NCBI GenBank assembly: GCA_019419505.1
Contig: DXZS01000014.1
Span: 42,123 to 106,122 of the forward strand
Length of the DNA: 64,000 nt
Direction of reading: 5' to 3'
From: Collinsella sp.
GTDB lineage: Bacteria; Actinomycetota; Coriobacteriia; Coriobacteriales; Coriobacteriaceae
Each line of letters opens with the position of its first letter. The stretch's first letter is position 1. The notes below the pieces were generated by a model. It was not told where the DNA came from, ran no database searches, and saw only the letters and a program-made list of their open reading frames with translations. Positions 50,179 to 58,398 of the stretch are shown here, piece after piece. The position numbers and the translations under genes are program-made.

Positions 50179-50364
50179 ATGTCGCTCCTTACATACACAG
50201 TTGCATACTCGCGAACTCGCACGCAAGGACCGAGGCCGACCGCGTCGCAACGTCGCACGCCCGGAGCGTAGAGCCGGACGGGACACGCGAACGGCATCAA
50301 AGCCAATGGCACGTCGATTCGCATGCACGAGATTGTACTCCGCACGCGCGTCGGATAAAACGTT

Positions 50365-50380
50365 TTTCTTTAACTAACTA
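50365..50380. promoter_or_regulatory. CTTTAACTAACTAAAG near-palindrome upstream of ilvE
   Basis: An AT-rich 16-bp near-palindrome sits about 190 bp before the ilvE start, in the only AT-rich stretch of the gap, so it probably marks the promoter/operator. ACTAACTAAAG resembles the right half of the marR site at 6101-6111. Confidence 0.35.
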
Positions 50381-50407
50381 AAGTATTTTCATTTGACCGA
50401 AACTAAA

Positions 50408-50439
50408 GAGGCCCGCCACCGTAAACGGTGACGGGCCTC
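50408..50439 (-). terminator. Terminator of the DedA gene
   Basis: GAGGCCCGTCACCG and CGGTGGCGGGCCTC pair on the minus strand, followed by TTTAGTTT. Confidence 0.82.
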
Positions 50440-50467
50440 AACGACACGATTTGTGCGCCGGCTCGAG

Positions 50468-51115
50468 CTATGCGTTCTTTTTGCCCAGCTTAGCCTTAAC
50501 CAAGCCGACCACGGTCGGGATGATCGACACGGCGACAATGCCGATAATCAGCAGCTCAAAGTGCTCCTGCACAAAGGGAATGCCGCCAAAGAAGTAGCCC
50601 AGCAGCGTAAAGACCGTCGACCAGGTAATGCCGCCCAGCACGTTAAAGACAACGAAGTTGCGCCAATGCATGCCGCCCATGCCGGCGATAAAAGGCACAA
50701 AGGTGCGGATGAACGGGAAGAAGCGGCCGAGGAAGATGGCCAGATGGCCCCACTTATCCAGGAAATCCTCGGACTTTTTGATGCGCTCGGGCGTCATGGC
50801 CTTTACCTTGCCCGAGGCGATGATCTTGCGGCCAAAGAAGTGGCCGATCATAAAGTTGCACTGATCGCCCAGGATGGCTGCGGCCCATGCGGTGGCCAGA
50901 AGCGCCACGATGTTAAAGCCGCCGTTGTGGGCAAAGAAGCCCGAGGCAAACAGCAGCGAATCGCCGGGAAGGAACGGGAAGAACACCACACCCGTCTCGA
51001 TAAAGATGATCAGGAACACGCAGCCGTAGGCCATAAGCGGGCCGGCGGCAATCCAGCTGGCGATCGCGGTGCGCGGATCCTTAAGCAGCTCGGCGATAAA
51101 GTTGATGAAACCCAT
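50468..51115 (-). CDS. DedA family membrane protein
   Basis: A 215-residue integral membrane protein. The DedA pattern is clear: FIETGVVFFPFLPGDSLLFASGFFA (Glu and Asp in the re-entrant region), ATAWAAAILGDQCNFMIGHFFGRK, GRFFPFIRTFVPFIAGMGGMHWRNFVVFNVLGGITW. Family members are proposed to flip undecaprenyl phosphate or other lipids across the membrane. The start at 51115 has GAGAGG nine bases upstream. It is divergent from cysE and ends at a strong hairpin. Confidence 0.94.
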   Translation of the reverse strand: MGFINFIAELLKDPRTAIASWIAAGPLMAYGCVFLIIFIETGVVFFPFLPGDSLLFASGFFAHNGGFNIVALLATAWAAAILGDQCNFMIGHFFGRKIIASGKVKAMTPERIKKSEDFLDKWGHLAIFLGRFFPFIRTFVPFIAGMGGMHWRNFVVFNVLGGITWSTVFTLLGYFFGGIPFVQEHFELLIIGIVAVSIIPTVVGLVKAKLGKKNA

Positions 51116-51338
51116 GAAGTAAAACCTCTCAGTTGTGGGCGCGGATACGTCCAAGTTGACCAGTATACGGTTGCGGCACCCCCTCGTGCGCAACCCCACA
51201 AAAGCATGACTCCATTACCAGCAAGTTTGCATAACTGACACCTGTCGCGCAAAGCCGCCAAGATTGTTCTTCCTAATCCCTAGCGAATCGCTATACTTTA
51301 TTGAATCGCATTGCCATGGCGCTAAGGGAGGGCGGCCG

Positions 51339-52043
51339 GTGAGCTTTATCAATACCATTCGCGAGGACATCAAGACCGTCCAGGCGCAGGACCCCGCCGC
51401 ACAAAGCGGTCTGGTCATCTTCCTTTCCTATCCTGGCCTGCACGCCAAGTGGAACCACGTGCCCGAGCACTGGCTCTGGGAGCACGGTCATCGCTCGCTC
51501 GCCCGTGTGCTCTCGCAAATCACCCGCCACATCACCGGCGTCGAGATTCATCCCGCCGCACAAATCGGCAAGCATTTCTTTATCGACCACGCCATGGGCG
51601 TCGTCATCGGCGAAACCACCGTCGTGGGCGACAACTGCGTGCTCTACCAGGGCGTTACGCTCGGCGGCACCGGCAACGAGACCGGCAAGCGCCACCCCAC
51701 CCTGGGCAACAACGTCACCGTGGGCACGGGCGCCAAGGTGCTCGGCAACATTCGCATCGGCAACAACGTCAAGATCGGCGGCAACTCGGTCGTCGTCAAG
51801 GACGTGCCCGACAACTGCACCGTCGTGGGTGTGCCTGGGCGCATCATCAAGCGCAACGGCTGCCGCGTGTTCGAGGAGAGCTTCGACGCCAAGCAGCATC
51901 GCGAGTACATGCCCGACGATGCCGCCGAGCAGAGCGCCCTCAACCGTCAGGGCATCACCGAAAACGCCCGTCGCGTCAAGGAACTCGAGCAAGAGGTGGC
52001 CGAGCTCAAAGCCCTCGTCGCCAAGCTCGTGGACGAGCGCTAA
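51339..52043 (+). CDS. cysE: Serine O-acetyltransferase
   Basis: A 234-residue hexapeptide-repeat acetyltransferase making O-acetylserine for cysteine synthesis. It has [69 protein letters not shown] and VPGRII. This is the short EpsC/SrpH-like form lacking part of the N-terminal helices of enteric CysE; instead it ends with a 60-residue coiled coil ([18 protein letters not shown]). The start is GTG at 51339 with GGAGG seven bases upstream. It is monocistronic with a terminator at 52082-52121. No cysK lies adjacent. Confidence 0.94.
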   Translation: MSFINTIREDIKTVQAQDPAAQSGLVIFLSYPGLHAKWNHVPEHWLWEHGHRSLARVLSQITRHITGVEIHPAAQIGKHFFIDHAMGVVIGETTVVGDNCVLYQGVTLGGTGNETGKRHPTLGNNVTVGTGAKVLGNIRIGNNVKIGGNSVVVKDVPDNCTVVGVPGRIIKRNGCRVFEESFDAKQHREYMPDDAAEQSALNRQGITENARRVKELEQEVAELKALVAKLVDER

Positions 52044-52081
52044 GGCCGCGGGCAGCCGCCACAGCATGAACGCCAACACAA

Positions 52082-52121
52082 AAGGCGCGCTGGGGAATCC
52101 GCCCCCGGCGCGCCTTCTTTT
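52082..52121 (+). terminator. Terminator of cysE
   Basis: AAGGCGCGCTGGGG and CCCCCGGCGCGCCTT pair, then CTTTT. A half copy of the TGACAAAGGG palindrome (CCCTTTGTCAC) follows near 52144. Confidence 0.85.
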
Positions 52122-52154
52122 CGATGTGGCATGCGGGACTGCCCCTTTGTCACC

Positions 52155-54161
52155 TTATGCGAACTGGCTTAGGTAGAGGTCGGCGTAAGCGCCCTCGGCA
52201 GCCAGCAGCTCCTTGTGCGTACCCTGCTCGATGATATTGCCGTGGTCCATGACCAGGATGAGGTCGGCATCGACGATCGTCGACAGACGGTGCGCGATCA
52301 CAAAGCTCGTGCGCCCGCGCATGAGCGCGTCCATAGCACGGCCGATGGCGAGCTCGGTGCGCGTGTCCACACTCGACGTCGCCTCGTCCAGGATGAGGAT
52401 CGCCGGGTTGTTGAGCAGCACACGCGCGATGGTCAGCAGCTGACGTTGGCCCTGGCTGATGCTCTCGGCATCGTTAGCCACACGCGTGTCGTAACCCTGC
52501 GGCATAGTGCGCACAAAGAAGTCGACCTGAGCGGCACGTGCGGCCGCGACAATCTCCTCGCGCGTCGCCTCGGGACAGCCATAGGCGATGTTCTCGGCAA
52601 TGGTGCCATCGAACAGCCAGGCGTCCTGCAACACCATGCCAAACTGCTGGCGCAGCTCGCCGCGGTCCATGCGGCTCGTGTCCACACCGTCGAGGGTAAT
52701 GCGGCCACCGTCGATCTCGTAGAAGCGCATGAGCAGATTGATGAGCGTGGTCTTACCCGCACCCGTGGTTCCCACCACCGCGATCTTTTGGCCCGGCTCG
52801 GCGGTAAACGACACGTCGCGCATGAGCGGCTTGTCGGGCGCATAGCCAAAACGCACGTGTTCAAAGGCAATACGGCCCTCCACCTTGCCCGGCAGCTTGG
52901 CGGCGGCCGCCGGCAACGGATCGGCTTCCATCTCGGGCTCATCGAGCAGGTCGAACACGCGCTCCGCACTCGCCAGCGCGCTCTGCAGCGAGTTGAAAGT
53001 GAATGACAGCTGCGTCATGGGCTCGGATGCCTCGTAGATAAACTGGAAGAACGCCTGGAACACGCCGACGGTCATGTGGCCAGCAACCAGCATGCTGCAG
53101 CCCACCAGCGCAATCACGATCTGCGCCAGGCGGCCGATAAAGCGCACCGCGGGGCCGACGGCGTTAATCATGAAGTCGGCCTTGGTGCTCACGCGCGCCA
53201 GCTCCTTCGAAGCCTCGTGCACCTCGGCAGAACTCTGGCGCTCACGGTTGAACGCACGAATCACCAGACGGCCCGAGTAGCCTTCCTCGACCGCGCTCGT
53301 AATCTTGGACACCCACTCCTGGCGCTCGCCCGTCACATCGTGCGTGCGGCGCGAAACGACCTTCGTCACCAGCAGCGAAAGCGCCGTAAAGAACAAAAAG
53401 ACAAGCGTGAGCGGCACGCTAAACACGAACATCACGCTCACGGCGCCCACCACGGTACCGATCGACACCAGAAGCTGCAGCAAGCCGCGCTGCATGCTCT
53501 CAGACATCTTGTCTAAGTCGTTGGTCGCACGGCTAACGACCTCGCCGGGACGATGCGCATCAAAGAAGGCAAGCGGCAGACGGTTGAGCTTTTGAGCGAT
53601 GCGGTTACGCAGGTGCAGGTTAAGGCGTTCGGCCACGCTCGACATCAAAAAGCTCTGGAGCGCGTAGAACGAGGCAGCGGCCGTCCAGATCATAAAGTAG
53701 ATGAAGATGGTCCTGCCGCAGTTCTCCCAGGTGATGTTGAAGGTGGTGTCGTTGGCAAACGCCACCTGAATGTGGCCCCACAGCTCATCGATCACGCGGG
53801 CGCTATATGCCGGCGCAGCGGTGTTAAAGATGGCATAGAACACGATGCTCGCGAACACGATATAGAAGCGCCAATGGTCACCGGCAGCCTCGCTCCACAG
53901 GCGGCGCACCGTCGCCCAGGTGTCGCGGGGTTTCTCGTCCTCGTCCTCGTCGTCCACATCGCGCATGCGCTCTGCCTCAGCGCGGGCGCGCTCGTCCTCG
54001 GCGCGTTCGTTTTCCTCGTAGAGCGCTTGGCGGCGAGCCTCGCGCTCGGCTGCAGCCTTGGCGGCCTCGTCCAGCTCTGGTGCTACGGCAGCCGTTTCCT
54101 CAACCAGTCCCGCGGCAACGGCGTCATCAACGCTGGCCTGCTTCCTGAGCTCCTCGGTCAT
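52155..54161 (-). CDS. ABC exporter, fused permease/ATPase, catalytic subunit (pair 3)
   Basis: A 668-residue half-transporter with an unusually long N-terminal cytoplasmic extension of about 90 residues, strongly charged and probably coiled (AAAEREARRQALYEENERAE, then DVDDEDEDEKP). Six membrane helices follow, then an ATPase domain: Walker A GTTGAGKTT, signature ISQGQRQL, Walker B ILILDEATSSVD with catalytic Glu, and IAHRLSTI. The ATG at 54161 has GGGAGG eight bases upstream; a GTG three codons earlier lacks spacing. It partners the degenerate-site subunit at 54163-55899. Substrate unknown. Confidence 0.92.
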   Translation of the reverse strand: MTEELRKQASVDDAVAAGLVEETAAVAPELDEAAKAAAEREARRQALYEENERAEDERARAEAERMRDVDDEDEDEKPRDTWATVRRLWSEAAGDHWRFYIVFASIVFYAIFNTAAPAYSARVIDELWGHIQVAFANDTTFNITWENCGRTIFIYFMIWTAAASFYALQSFLMSSVAERLNLHLRNRIAQKLNRLPLAFFDAHRPGEVVSRATNDLDKMSESMQRGLLQLLVSIGTVVGAVSVMFVFSVPLTLVFLFFTALSLLVTKVVSRRTHDVTGERQEWVSKITSAVEEGYSGRLVIRAFNRERQSSAEVHEASKELARVSTKADFMINAVGPAVRFIGRLAQIVIALVGCSMLVAGHMTVGVFQAFFQFIYEASEPMTQLSFTFNSLQSALASAERVFDLLDEPEMEADPLPAAAAKLPGKVEGRIAFEHVRFGYAPDKPLMRDVSFTAEPGQKIAVVGTTGAGKTTLINLLMRFYEIDGGRITLDGVDTSRMDRGELRQQFGMVLQDAWLFDGTIAENIAYGCPEATREEIVAAARAAQVDFFVRTMPQGYDTRVANDAESISQGQRQLLTIARVLLNNPAILILDEATSSVDTRTELAIGRAMDALMRGRTSFVIAHRLSTIVDADLILVMDHGNIIEQGTHKELLAAEGAYADLYLSQFA

Positions 54162-54162
54162 G

Positions 54163-55899
54163 CTACTCACCTCCCTTCATCTGCGATTCCGCGATGGCGC
54201 GGTACACCTCGCAGGTTTCCATAAGCTCGCCATGCGTGCCCAAGCCCACAACCTCGCCGTCCTTGAGCACGACGATCTGGTCGGCGTGCAAGATCGTCGA
54301 GATGCGCTGGGCGATGATGAGCACCGCGGCATCGCGCGTCTCGTCCTGCAGCGCATGGCGCAGTGCCGCATCGGTCTTAAAGTCCAGGGCCGAAAAACTG
54401 TCATCGAAGATATACAGATCGGCATGCTTCATGAGCGCACGGGCGATTGCCAAACGCTGGCGCTGACCGCCCGAAAAGTTCGTGCCGCCCTGGGATACCG
54501 GCGTATCGAGCCCCTGCGGCTGATCGAGCACAAAGGTGCTCTGGGCAACCTGGAGCGCATGAAGCATGTCGGCCTCAGTTGCGTCTTCATTGCCAAAGCG
54601 CAGATTGCTTGCCACGGTGCCCGAGAACAGCCATGCCTTTTGCGGCACATAGGCAATGCGCCCGCGTATCTCGCCTTGCGAAAGCTCGCGCAGGTCGACG
54701 CCGTCTAGGCGAATGGCGCCCTTGGTGGCATCGTGGAAGCGCAGCAGGAGCTTGGCCACCGTCGATTTGCCCGAGCCCGTCGAGCCGACGATCGCGGTCG
54801 TCTGACCGCGGCGACAGGTAAAGCTCAGATTGCACAGCGTGTCCTCGTCGGCGTCGTCAAAACGAAACGACATATGATCGAACACGGCGACCGCGTCGGC
54901 TCCGTCTGCGGACTCAGGCGCCCCGTCGCCCAGCGTAGCCTTGCCGTCCACGATGCTCGGCTCGATTTCGAGCACCTGCTGCGCACGGTTGAGGCACGCC
55001 GCGGCGCGCGGAAGCGTCAGAATCACCATCTGCGCCATCATCACAAAGAAAAGAATCAGGATCGCGTATTCCAACACGGCCGAAATGCTGCCGATTTGCA
55101 TGGCGTGGACGCCCACGCGGTTGCCGCCCACCCACAGCACCGCCACCTCGGCAATGTTCATCAAAAAGAAGGTAGAGCTATCAAGGCCCACAAACAGGTG
55201 GTTGACCTTAATGGCGTTGTCCGCGTAATCGCTAAACACCTCGTCCAGGCGCTGCTCCTCGTGAAGCTCTTTATTAAAAGCGCGGATGACGCGAACGCCC
55301 ACGATGTTCTCGCGCAGCACCACGTTCATGCGGTCGATAAAGCTCTGCAGGCGCATAAAAATTGGCGCGGCGTTAGCCACGGTAAAGACTGCCGCCACCA
55401 GCACGATCGCAACCACCACGCCCAGCAGCGTACCCATGGCGGGATCGATGAGCCACGCAAAAATGATGCCCGCGACGGCCAAGAACGGCACCGGCAGCAC
55501 CAGCTGGATCGTCTGCAGGATGGCCTGCTGAATCACATTGATGTCGTTGAGCGAGCGCGTGATCATCGATCCGGTGCCAAAGCGCTCAAAGTCGCTGGCC
55601 GCGAGCTCGAGCGACTTGTCGTACACGGCATTGCGGATATCGCAGGCCACGTTGGCGGCCAAGCGCGCCGAAAGATAGCAGCCCAGCACCGCGCCGCCGC
55701 TGGCCATGCCGGTCGCGATAAGCATGTAGAGGCCATTGCGCAAAATGTAGTCGACATCACCCGTGGTGATACCGGTGTTGACCATGTTCGCCAGCATCGT
55801 GGGAACCAACAGCGTGCCGACGTTATCAACCAGCAGCACCAGCAGCGTCACTGCGACAAGCCCTCGATAGGGCTTCAGAAACCTCATTAACAGTCGCAC
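54163..55899 (-). CDS. ABC exporter, fused permease/ATPase, degenerate-site subunit (pair 3)
   Basis: A 578-residue half-transporter: six membrane helices (about 10-300) and an ATPase domain with Walker A GSTGSGKST, signature FSGGQRQR and Walker B LYIFDDSFSALD (Asp in place of catalytic Glu). The start is most likely GTG at 55899, overlapping the end of the MarR gene, because homologues begin with a similar MxLLxRFLKPYRG; an ATG at 55887 formed in a TAATG overlap is the alternative. Translational coupling to MarR is likely either way. Confidence 0.92.
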   Translation of the reverse strand: MRLLMRFLKPYRGLVAVTLLVLLVDNVGTLLVPTMLANMVNTGITTGDVDYILRNGLYMLIATGMASGGAVLGCYLSARLAANVACDIRNAVYDKSLELAASDFERFGTGSMITRSLNDINVIQQAILQTIQLVLPVPFLAVAGIIFAWLIDPAMGTLLGVVVAIVLVAAVFTVANAAPIFMRLQSFIDRMNVVLRENIVGVRVIRAFNKELHEEQRLDEVFSDYADNAIKVNHLFVGLDSSTFFLMNIAEVAVLWVGGNRVGVHAMQIGSISAVLEYAILILFFVMMAQMVILTLPRAAACLNRAQQVLEIEPSIVDGKATLGDGAPESADGADAVAVFDHMSFRFDDADEDTLCNLSFTCRRGQTTAIVGSTGSGKSTVAKLLLRFHDATKGAIRLDGVDLRELSQGEIRGRIAYVPQKAWLFSGTVASNLRFGNEDATEADMLHALQVAQSTFVLDQPQGLDTPVSQGGTNFSGGQRQRLAIARALMKHADLYIFDDSFSALDFKTDAALRHALQDETRDAAVLIIAQRISTILHADQIVVLKDGEVVGLGTHGELMETCEVYRAIAESQMKGGE

Positions 55900-56387
55900 G
55901 ACTCCCCCTCACATTGATCCTGCGTCTGGCTTGCAGCTGCCACCTGCTGCTTAAATGTCTCGCACTCCTCATCGAGCACCTGGGAGAATTTGCCGATCAA
56001 GCGCATAATCTCGCGTTGCTCACACGGCTCAAGCGCGCAAAATGCTCGCTGTTCGGCCTTAAGTGCCGGCAACGCATAGCGCTCAGCAAATTGCCTACCC
56101 TCTTTGGTCAGGCACACAACCTTGTTCTTGCGACTGCCTTCGGCAAACTCCAGCGTGGCGAAACCCCGCGCCTTCAAGGTTTTAATTGCCGAGTTGATGG
56201 TCTGTTTGCTGTAGAACCATTCGCTTGTCAGACGGCTTACGGCGACGCTGCCGCCCGCCGTGCTGGTATCGACGAGCATCCAGTAAGCGCAGTCCGAAAG
56301 ACCGCAGGCGCGCGAGAACTCCGAATAGATATGGTCGAGTCCATTAAGCAACCGGTCGAAGTCGACCAGCGTAACCGCACTATTCAT
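55887..56387 (-). CDS. MarR family transcriptional regulator (ABC pair 3)
   Basis: A 166-residue winged-helix protein: core about residues 45-115 (SVAVSRLTSEWFYSKQTINSAIKTLKARGFATLEFAEGSRKNKVVCLTKEGRQFA). The wing has GSRKNK instead of the usual DRR. The C-terminus is cysteine-containing (ESCDC). It leads the operon for ABC pair 3 and overlaps the first exporter gene. Two similar sequences in the promoter (56402-56456) are candidate operators. The parallel with the operon at 6.1-10.4 kb is close in layout, but the two MarR proteins are clearly different in sequence. Confidence 0.9.
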   Translation of the reverse strand: MNSAVTLVDFDRLLNGLDHIYSEFSRACGLSDCAYWMLVDTSTAGGSVAVSRLTSEWFYSKQTINSAIKTLKARGFATLEFAEGSRKNKVVCLTKEGRQFAERYALPALKAEQRAFCALEPCEQREIMRLIGKFSQVLDEECETFKQQVAAASQTQDQCEGESCDC

Positions 56388-56401
56388 CTATCCCACCATT
56401 C

Positions 56402-56456
56402 GATTGTCCGATTTTTGACCAATTTTATATCTCTAGATTAGTCCGAGTTTTGACTA
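56402..56456. promoter_or_regulatory. Two direct repeats in the marR/ABC pair 3 promoter
   Basis: ATTGTCCGATTTTTGACCA (56403-56421) and ATTAGTCCGAGTTTTGACTA (56437-56456) share GTCCGANTTTTGACYA, with 35 bp between the GTCCGA cores. They lie 15-70 bp before the start, on an AT-rich background, and are the best candidates for MarR binding sites. Confidence 0.5.
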
Positions 56457-56511
56457 TCGTCAACAGGCTCTCCGCAAATGCTTGCACTTTTATGGCCGAT
56501 CGGCAGAAAAA

Positions 56512-56542
56512 GACCGCCGGCGCGGGGGCGGCGCCAGCGGTC
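56512..56542 (-). terminator. Terminator of the 96-residue protein gene
   Basis: GACCGCTGGCGCC and GGCGCCGGCGGTC-type arms pair on the minus strand, followed by TTTTTCTG. Confidence 0.75.
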
Positions 56543-56568
56543 ACGTGAAAATCGGGTTTTATTGCCTG

Positions 56569-56859
56569 TTAGGCGGCGACGGCCTCGTAGACCGTGGCGC
56601 CCGAGAAGCTGTCATGCAGGCTCTTGCCGGCAATCCACGGCAGCTCGACGACCTCGCAGACCGTGTTGACCAGCTCGGAGCAGTCAGTAAAGTGGCCCTT
56701 GTCGTTGAGGGCCTCGCAATCCTGAACACGCCAATAGCCATCGGTGTGCGTGATGTAGTACTCGTGATCGTCAATCGTCACAAAAGCGCGCGTCTTGGAA
56801 CGCAGCAGCTTCAGAAATCCTTCGAAGTCGGTCTCGACGACATCTCCAGCCTGGAACAT
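56569..56859 (-). CDS. Small conserved protein of unknown function
   Basis: A 96-residue soluble protein with no family I can name. It is likely real: AGGAGG stands seven bases before the ATG, codon use is like its neighbours, and it has its own terminator. The sequence is acidic, with DDHEYYITHTDGYWRVQD suggesting a small beta-domain and three cysteines. It has no signal peptide or membrane helix. It lies between the MarR operon and a nitroreductase, with no evident operon partner. Confidence 0.7.
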   Translation of the reverse strand: MFQAGDVVETDFEGFLKLLRSKTRAFVTIDDHEYYITHTDGYWRVQDCEALNDKGHFTDCSELVNTVCEVVELPWIAGKSLHDSFSGATVYEAVAA

Positions 56860-57153
56860 GATGTTACCTCCTGGCCCGGCGCCACCACGGCGCATTGATA
56901 AACGTTGGTACTCCTTTAGTAAAACCTTTATCAGAGGTTATGCGTTCGTCATTTAGGCAAGTGGTAAAAAACCGCAGGGTAGACGGGATAAAACGTTTAA
57001 CCATCCCATTTGTTTGTCACATTCTGAAGGTACTTTTATGCAAACCTACTTTCCCAATTGGGATCTACCCTTTTGGCCGGGCAATTGACCGTCTATCGTT
57101 TGAGCCCGACGGGTATGAACGGGGCATCTGCAACGCCACCGCAAGGAGACACC
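56860..57153 (+). promoter_or_regulatory. Leader region of the nitroreductase gene
   Basis: A 294-bp gap between divergent genes. The first half is AT-rich, so a promoter is likely there. CCCAATTGGG (57052-57061) is a perfect 10-bp palindrome. GCCCGACGGG near 57103 can form a small stem before the gene. I recognise no riboswitch. Confidence 0.35.
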
Positions 57154-57675
57154 ATGGAGACTATCGAAGCACTCATCCACCGCCGCAGCTGCCGCAAATA
57201 CAGTGATCGTCCCGTCGAGGCCGAAAAGCTCGCACGCATTATCGAGGCCGGCCAGTATGCACCCAGTGGCATGGGGCGCCAGCCGGTGACGTTTGTCGCC
57301 GTCACCGACCCCACGACCGTTGAGCGCCTCTCACAGCTCAACGCACAGGTCATGGGCAGCAACAGCGACCCCTTCTATGGCGCCAAGACCGTTGTGGTGG
57401 TACTGGTCGACCGCAGCGTGCCCACGCACCTGGAAGACGGATCGCTCGCCATGGGCAACCTGCTCAACGCCGCCTATACACTGGGTGTCGACTCATGCTG
57501 GATTCACCGCGCGCATGAGGTCTTTGACTCGCCCGAGGGCCTGGAGCTGCTGGCCAGCTGGGGCCTGCCCGCCGACGGCAGCCTGCGCGGCGTCGGTCAC
57601 TGCATTCTGGGCTATGCCGAAGACACGCTACCCGAGCCCAAACCCCGCCGCGACAACGTCGTCTACGTAAGGTAA
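57154..57675 (+). CDS. Nitroreductase family protein (small type)
   Basis: A 173-residue FMN enzyme. IHRRSCRKYSDRPVE and AGQYAPSGMGRQPVTFVAV near the N-terminus bind FMN. MGNLLNAAYTLGVDSCWIHRA and HCILGYAED are standard for the short nitroreductases. The ATG at 57154 follows AAGGAGACACC; upstream codons are not used. It is only distantly similar to the NfsA-like protein at 26886-27746. It stands alone, followed by a TAGCTAATTTGGGACGGGG repeat. Confidence 0.9.
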   Translation: METIEALIHRRSCRKYSDRPVEAEKLARIIEAGQYAPSGMGRQPVTFVAVTDPTTVERLSQLNAQVMGSNSDPFYGAKTVVVVLVDRSVPTHLEDGSLAMGNLLNAAYTLGVDSCWIHRAHEVFDSPEGLELLASWGLPADGSLRGVGHCILGYAEDTLPEPKPRRDNVVYVR

Positions 57676-57694
57676 CCCAGGAGCGTCATAGGGG

Positions 57695-57727
57695 TAGCTA
57701 ATTTGGGACGGGGCTATTTTAGCCACC
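57695..57727. repeat. TAGCTAATTTGGGACGGGG repeat
   Basis: TAGCTAATTTGGGACGGGGC followed by TATTTTAGCC. Near copies stand at 45230-45272 (TAGCTAGTTTGGGACAGGGC followed by TTTTTTG) and, in inverse orientation, at 10608-10627. All are beside gene ends. Confidence 0.6.
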
Positions 57728-57738
57728 CCACTCGCAAC

Positions 57739-58314
57739 TTATCTTGCCGATGGAGTTGTCGTCGTTTCGTTCGTGTGGGTCGTTTCGGCGCCGTCGCCCT
57801 GTTCGCCCTCGTCCTTTTGAGCGTCGGCGATGGTGGAGGCCGCCGCAACGATACCGCGCTGGGGCGCGACGCCCGTCTGGGTCTGAGCGCCCTCGACTAT
57901 TTCTGTGCCTGCATGCGCGAGCTCGGGCGATTTAAACATCGCGTCCAAGTTGGCACCGTCGCCGGCGTAGCCAAGCGCAGCGAGTGCGATGACGATCACT
58001 GCAACGACGACCGCGATCGGAACATAACGATGCCAACCAGCCGGATTGAGTCCGCTGCGACGAGCCGCCCCGCGGCTGATGTAGCCGAGCGTGCCGTCGT
58101 GCTTGAGCTTTGAGCCCACCACGCGTTTGCGGTCCCACAGCGAGGACTCTGCCTGCATTGCCAAGCGGGCACCTGTCGAAGGATAGCCGTATTTAGTGCG
58201 CTTGAACGAGCCGTCAAACCCCGAGGCGTGTTTGCCCCACGTCACCGATGTTGTGCGTCGGTTAACCGGCGCGGCGCTCCGCCTTCTGCGGCTCGGTTTT
58301 GTAGTCTCAGCCAT
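57739..58314 (-). CDS. Single-pass membrane protein of unknown function
   Basis: A 191-residue protein with a basic, disordered N-terminal 90 residues (RRRRSAAPVNRRTTSVTWGK; FKRTKYGYPSTG), one membrane helix at about 94-116 (VPIAVVVAVIVIALAALGYAG) and an acidic Thr-rich tail outside. The architecture resembles small envelope or division-associated proteins, but no family is recognised. The start at 58314 follows a G-rich site. It lies alone between a nitroreductase and a regulator. Confidence 0.65.
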   Translation of the reverse strand: MAETTKPSRRRRSAAPVNRRTTSVTWGKHASGFDGSFKRTKYGYPSTGARLAMQAESSLWDRKRVVGSKLKHDGTLGYISRGAARRSGLNPAGWHRYVPIAVVVAVIVIALAALGYAGDGANLDAMFKSPELAHAGTEIVEGAQTQTGVAPQRGIVAAASTIADAQKDEGEQGDGAETTHTNETTTTPSAR

Positions 58315-58398
58315 ACGCCCCCGCACGCCGTAACCAAATCGAAACAATAACGCTTTGGACTGTAGCACACGCGTCGCGCGCGGTCACGGGCGCCTCGC

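Noticed and set aside
50179..50400. T-box leader before ilvE
   Set aside because: No T-box sequence or specifier-loop arrangement is recognisable.
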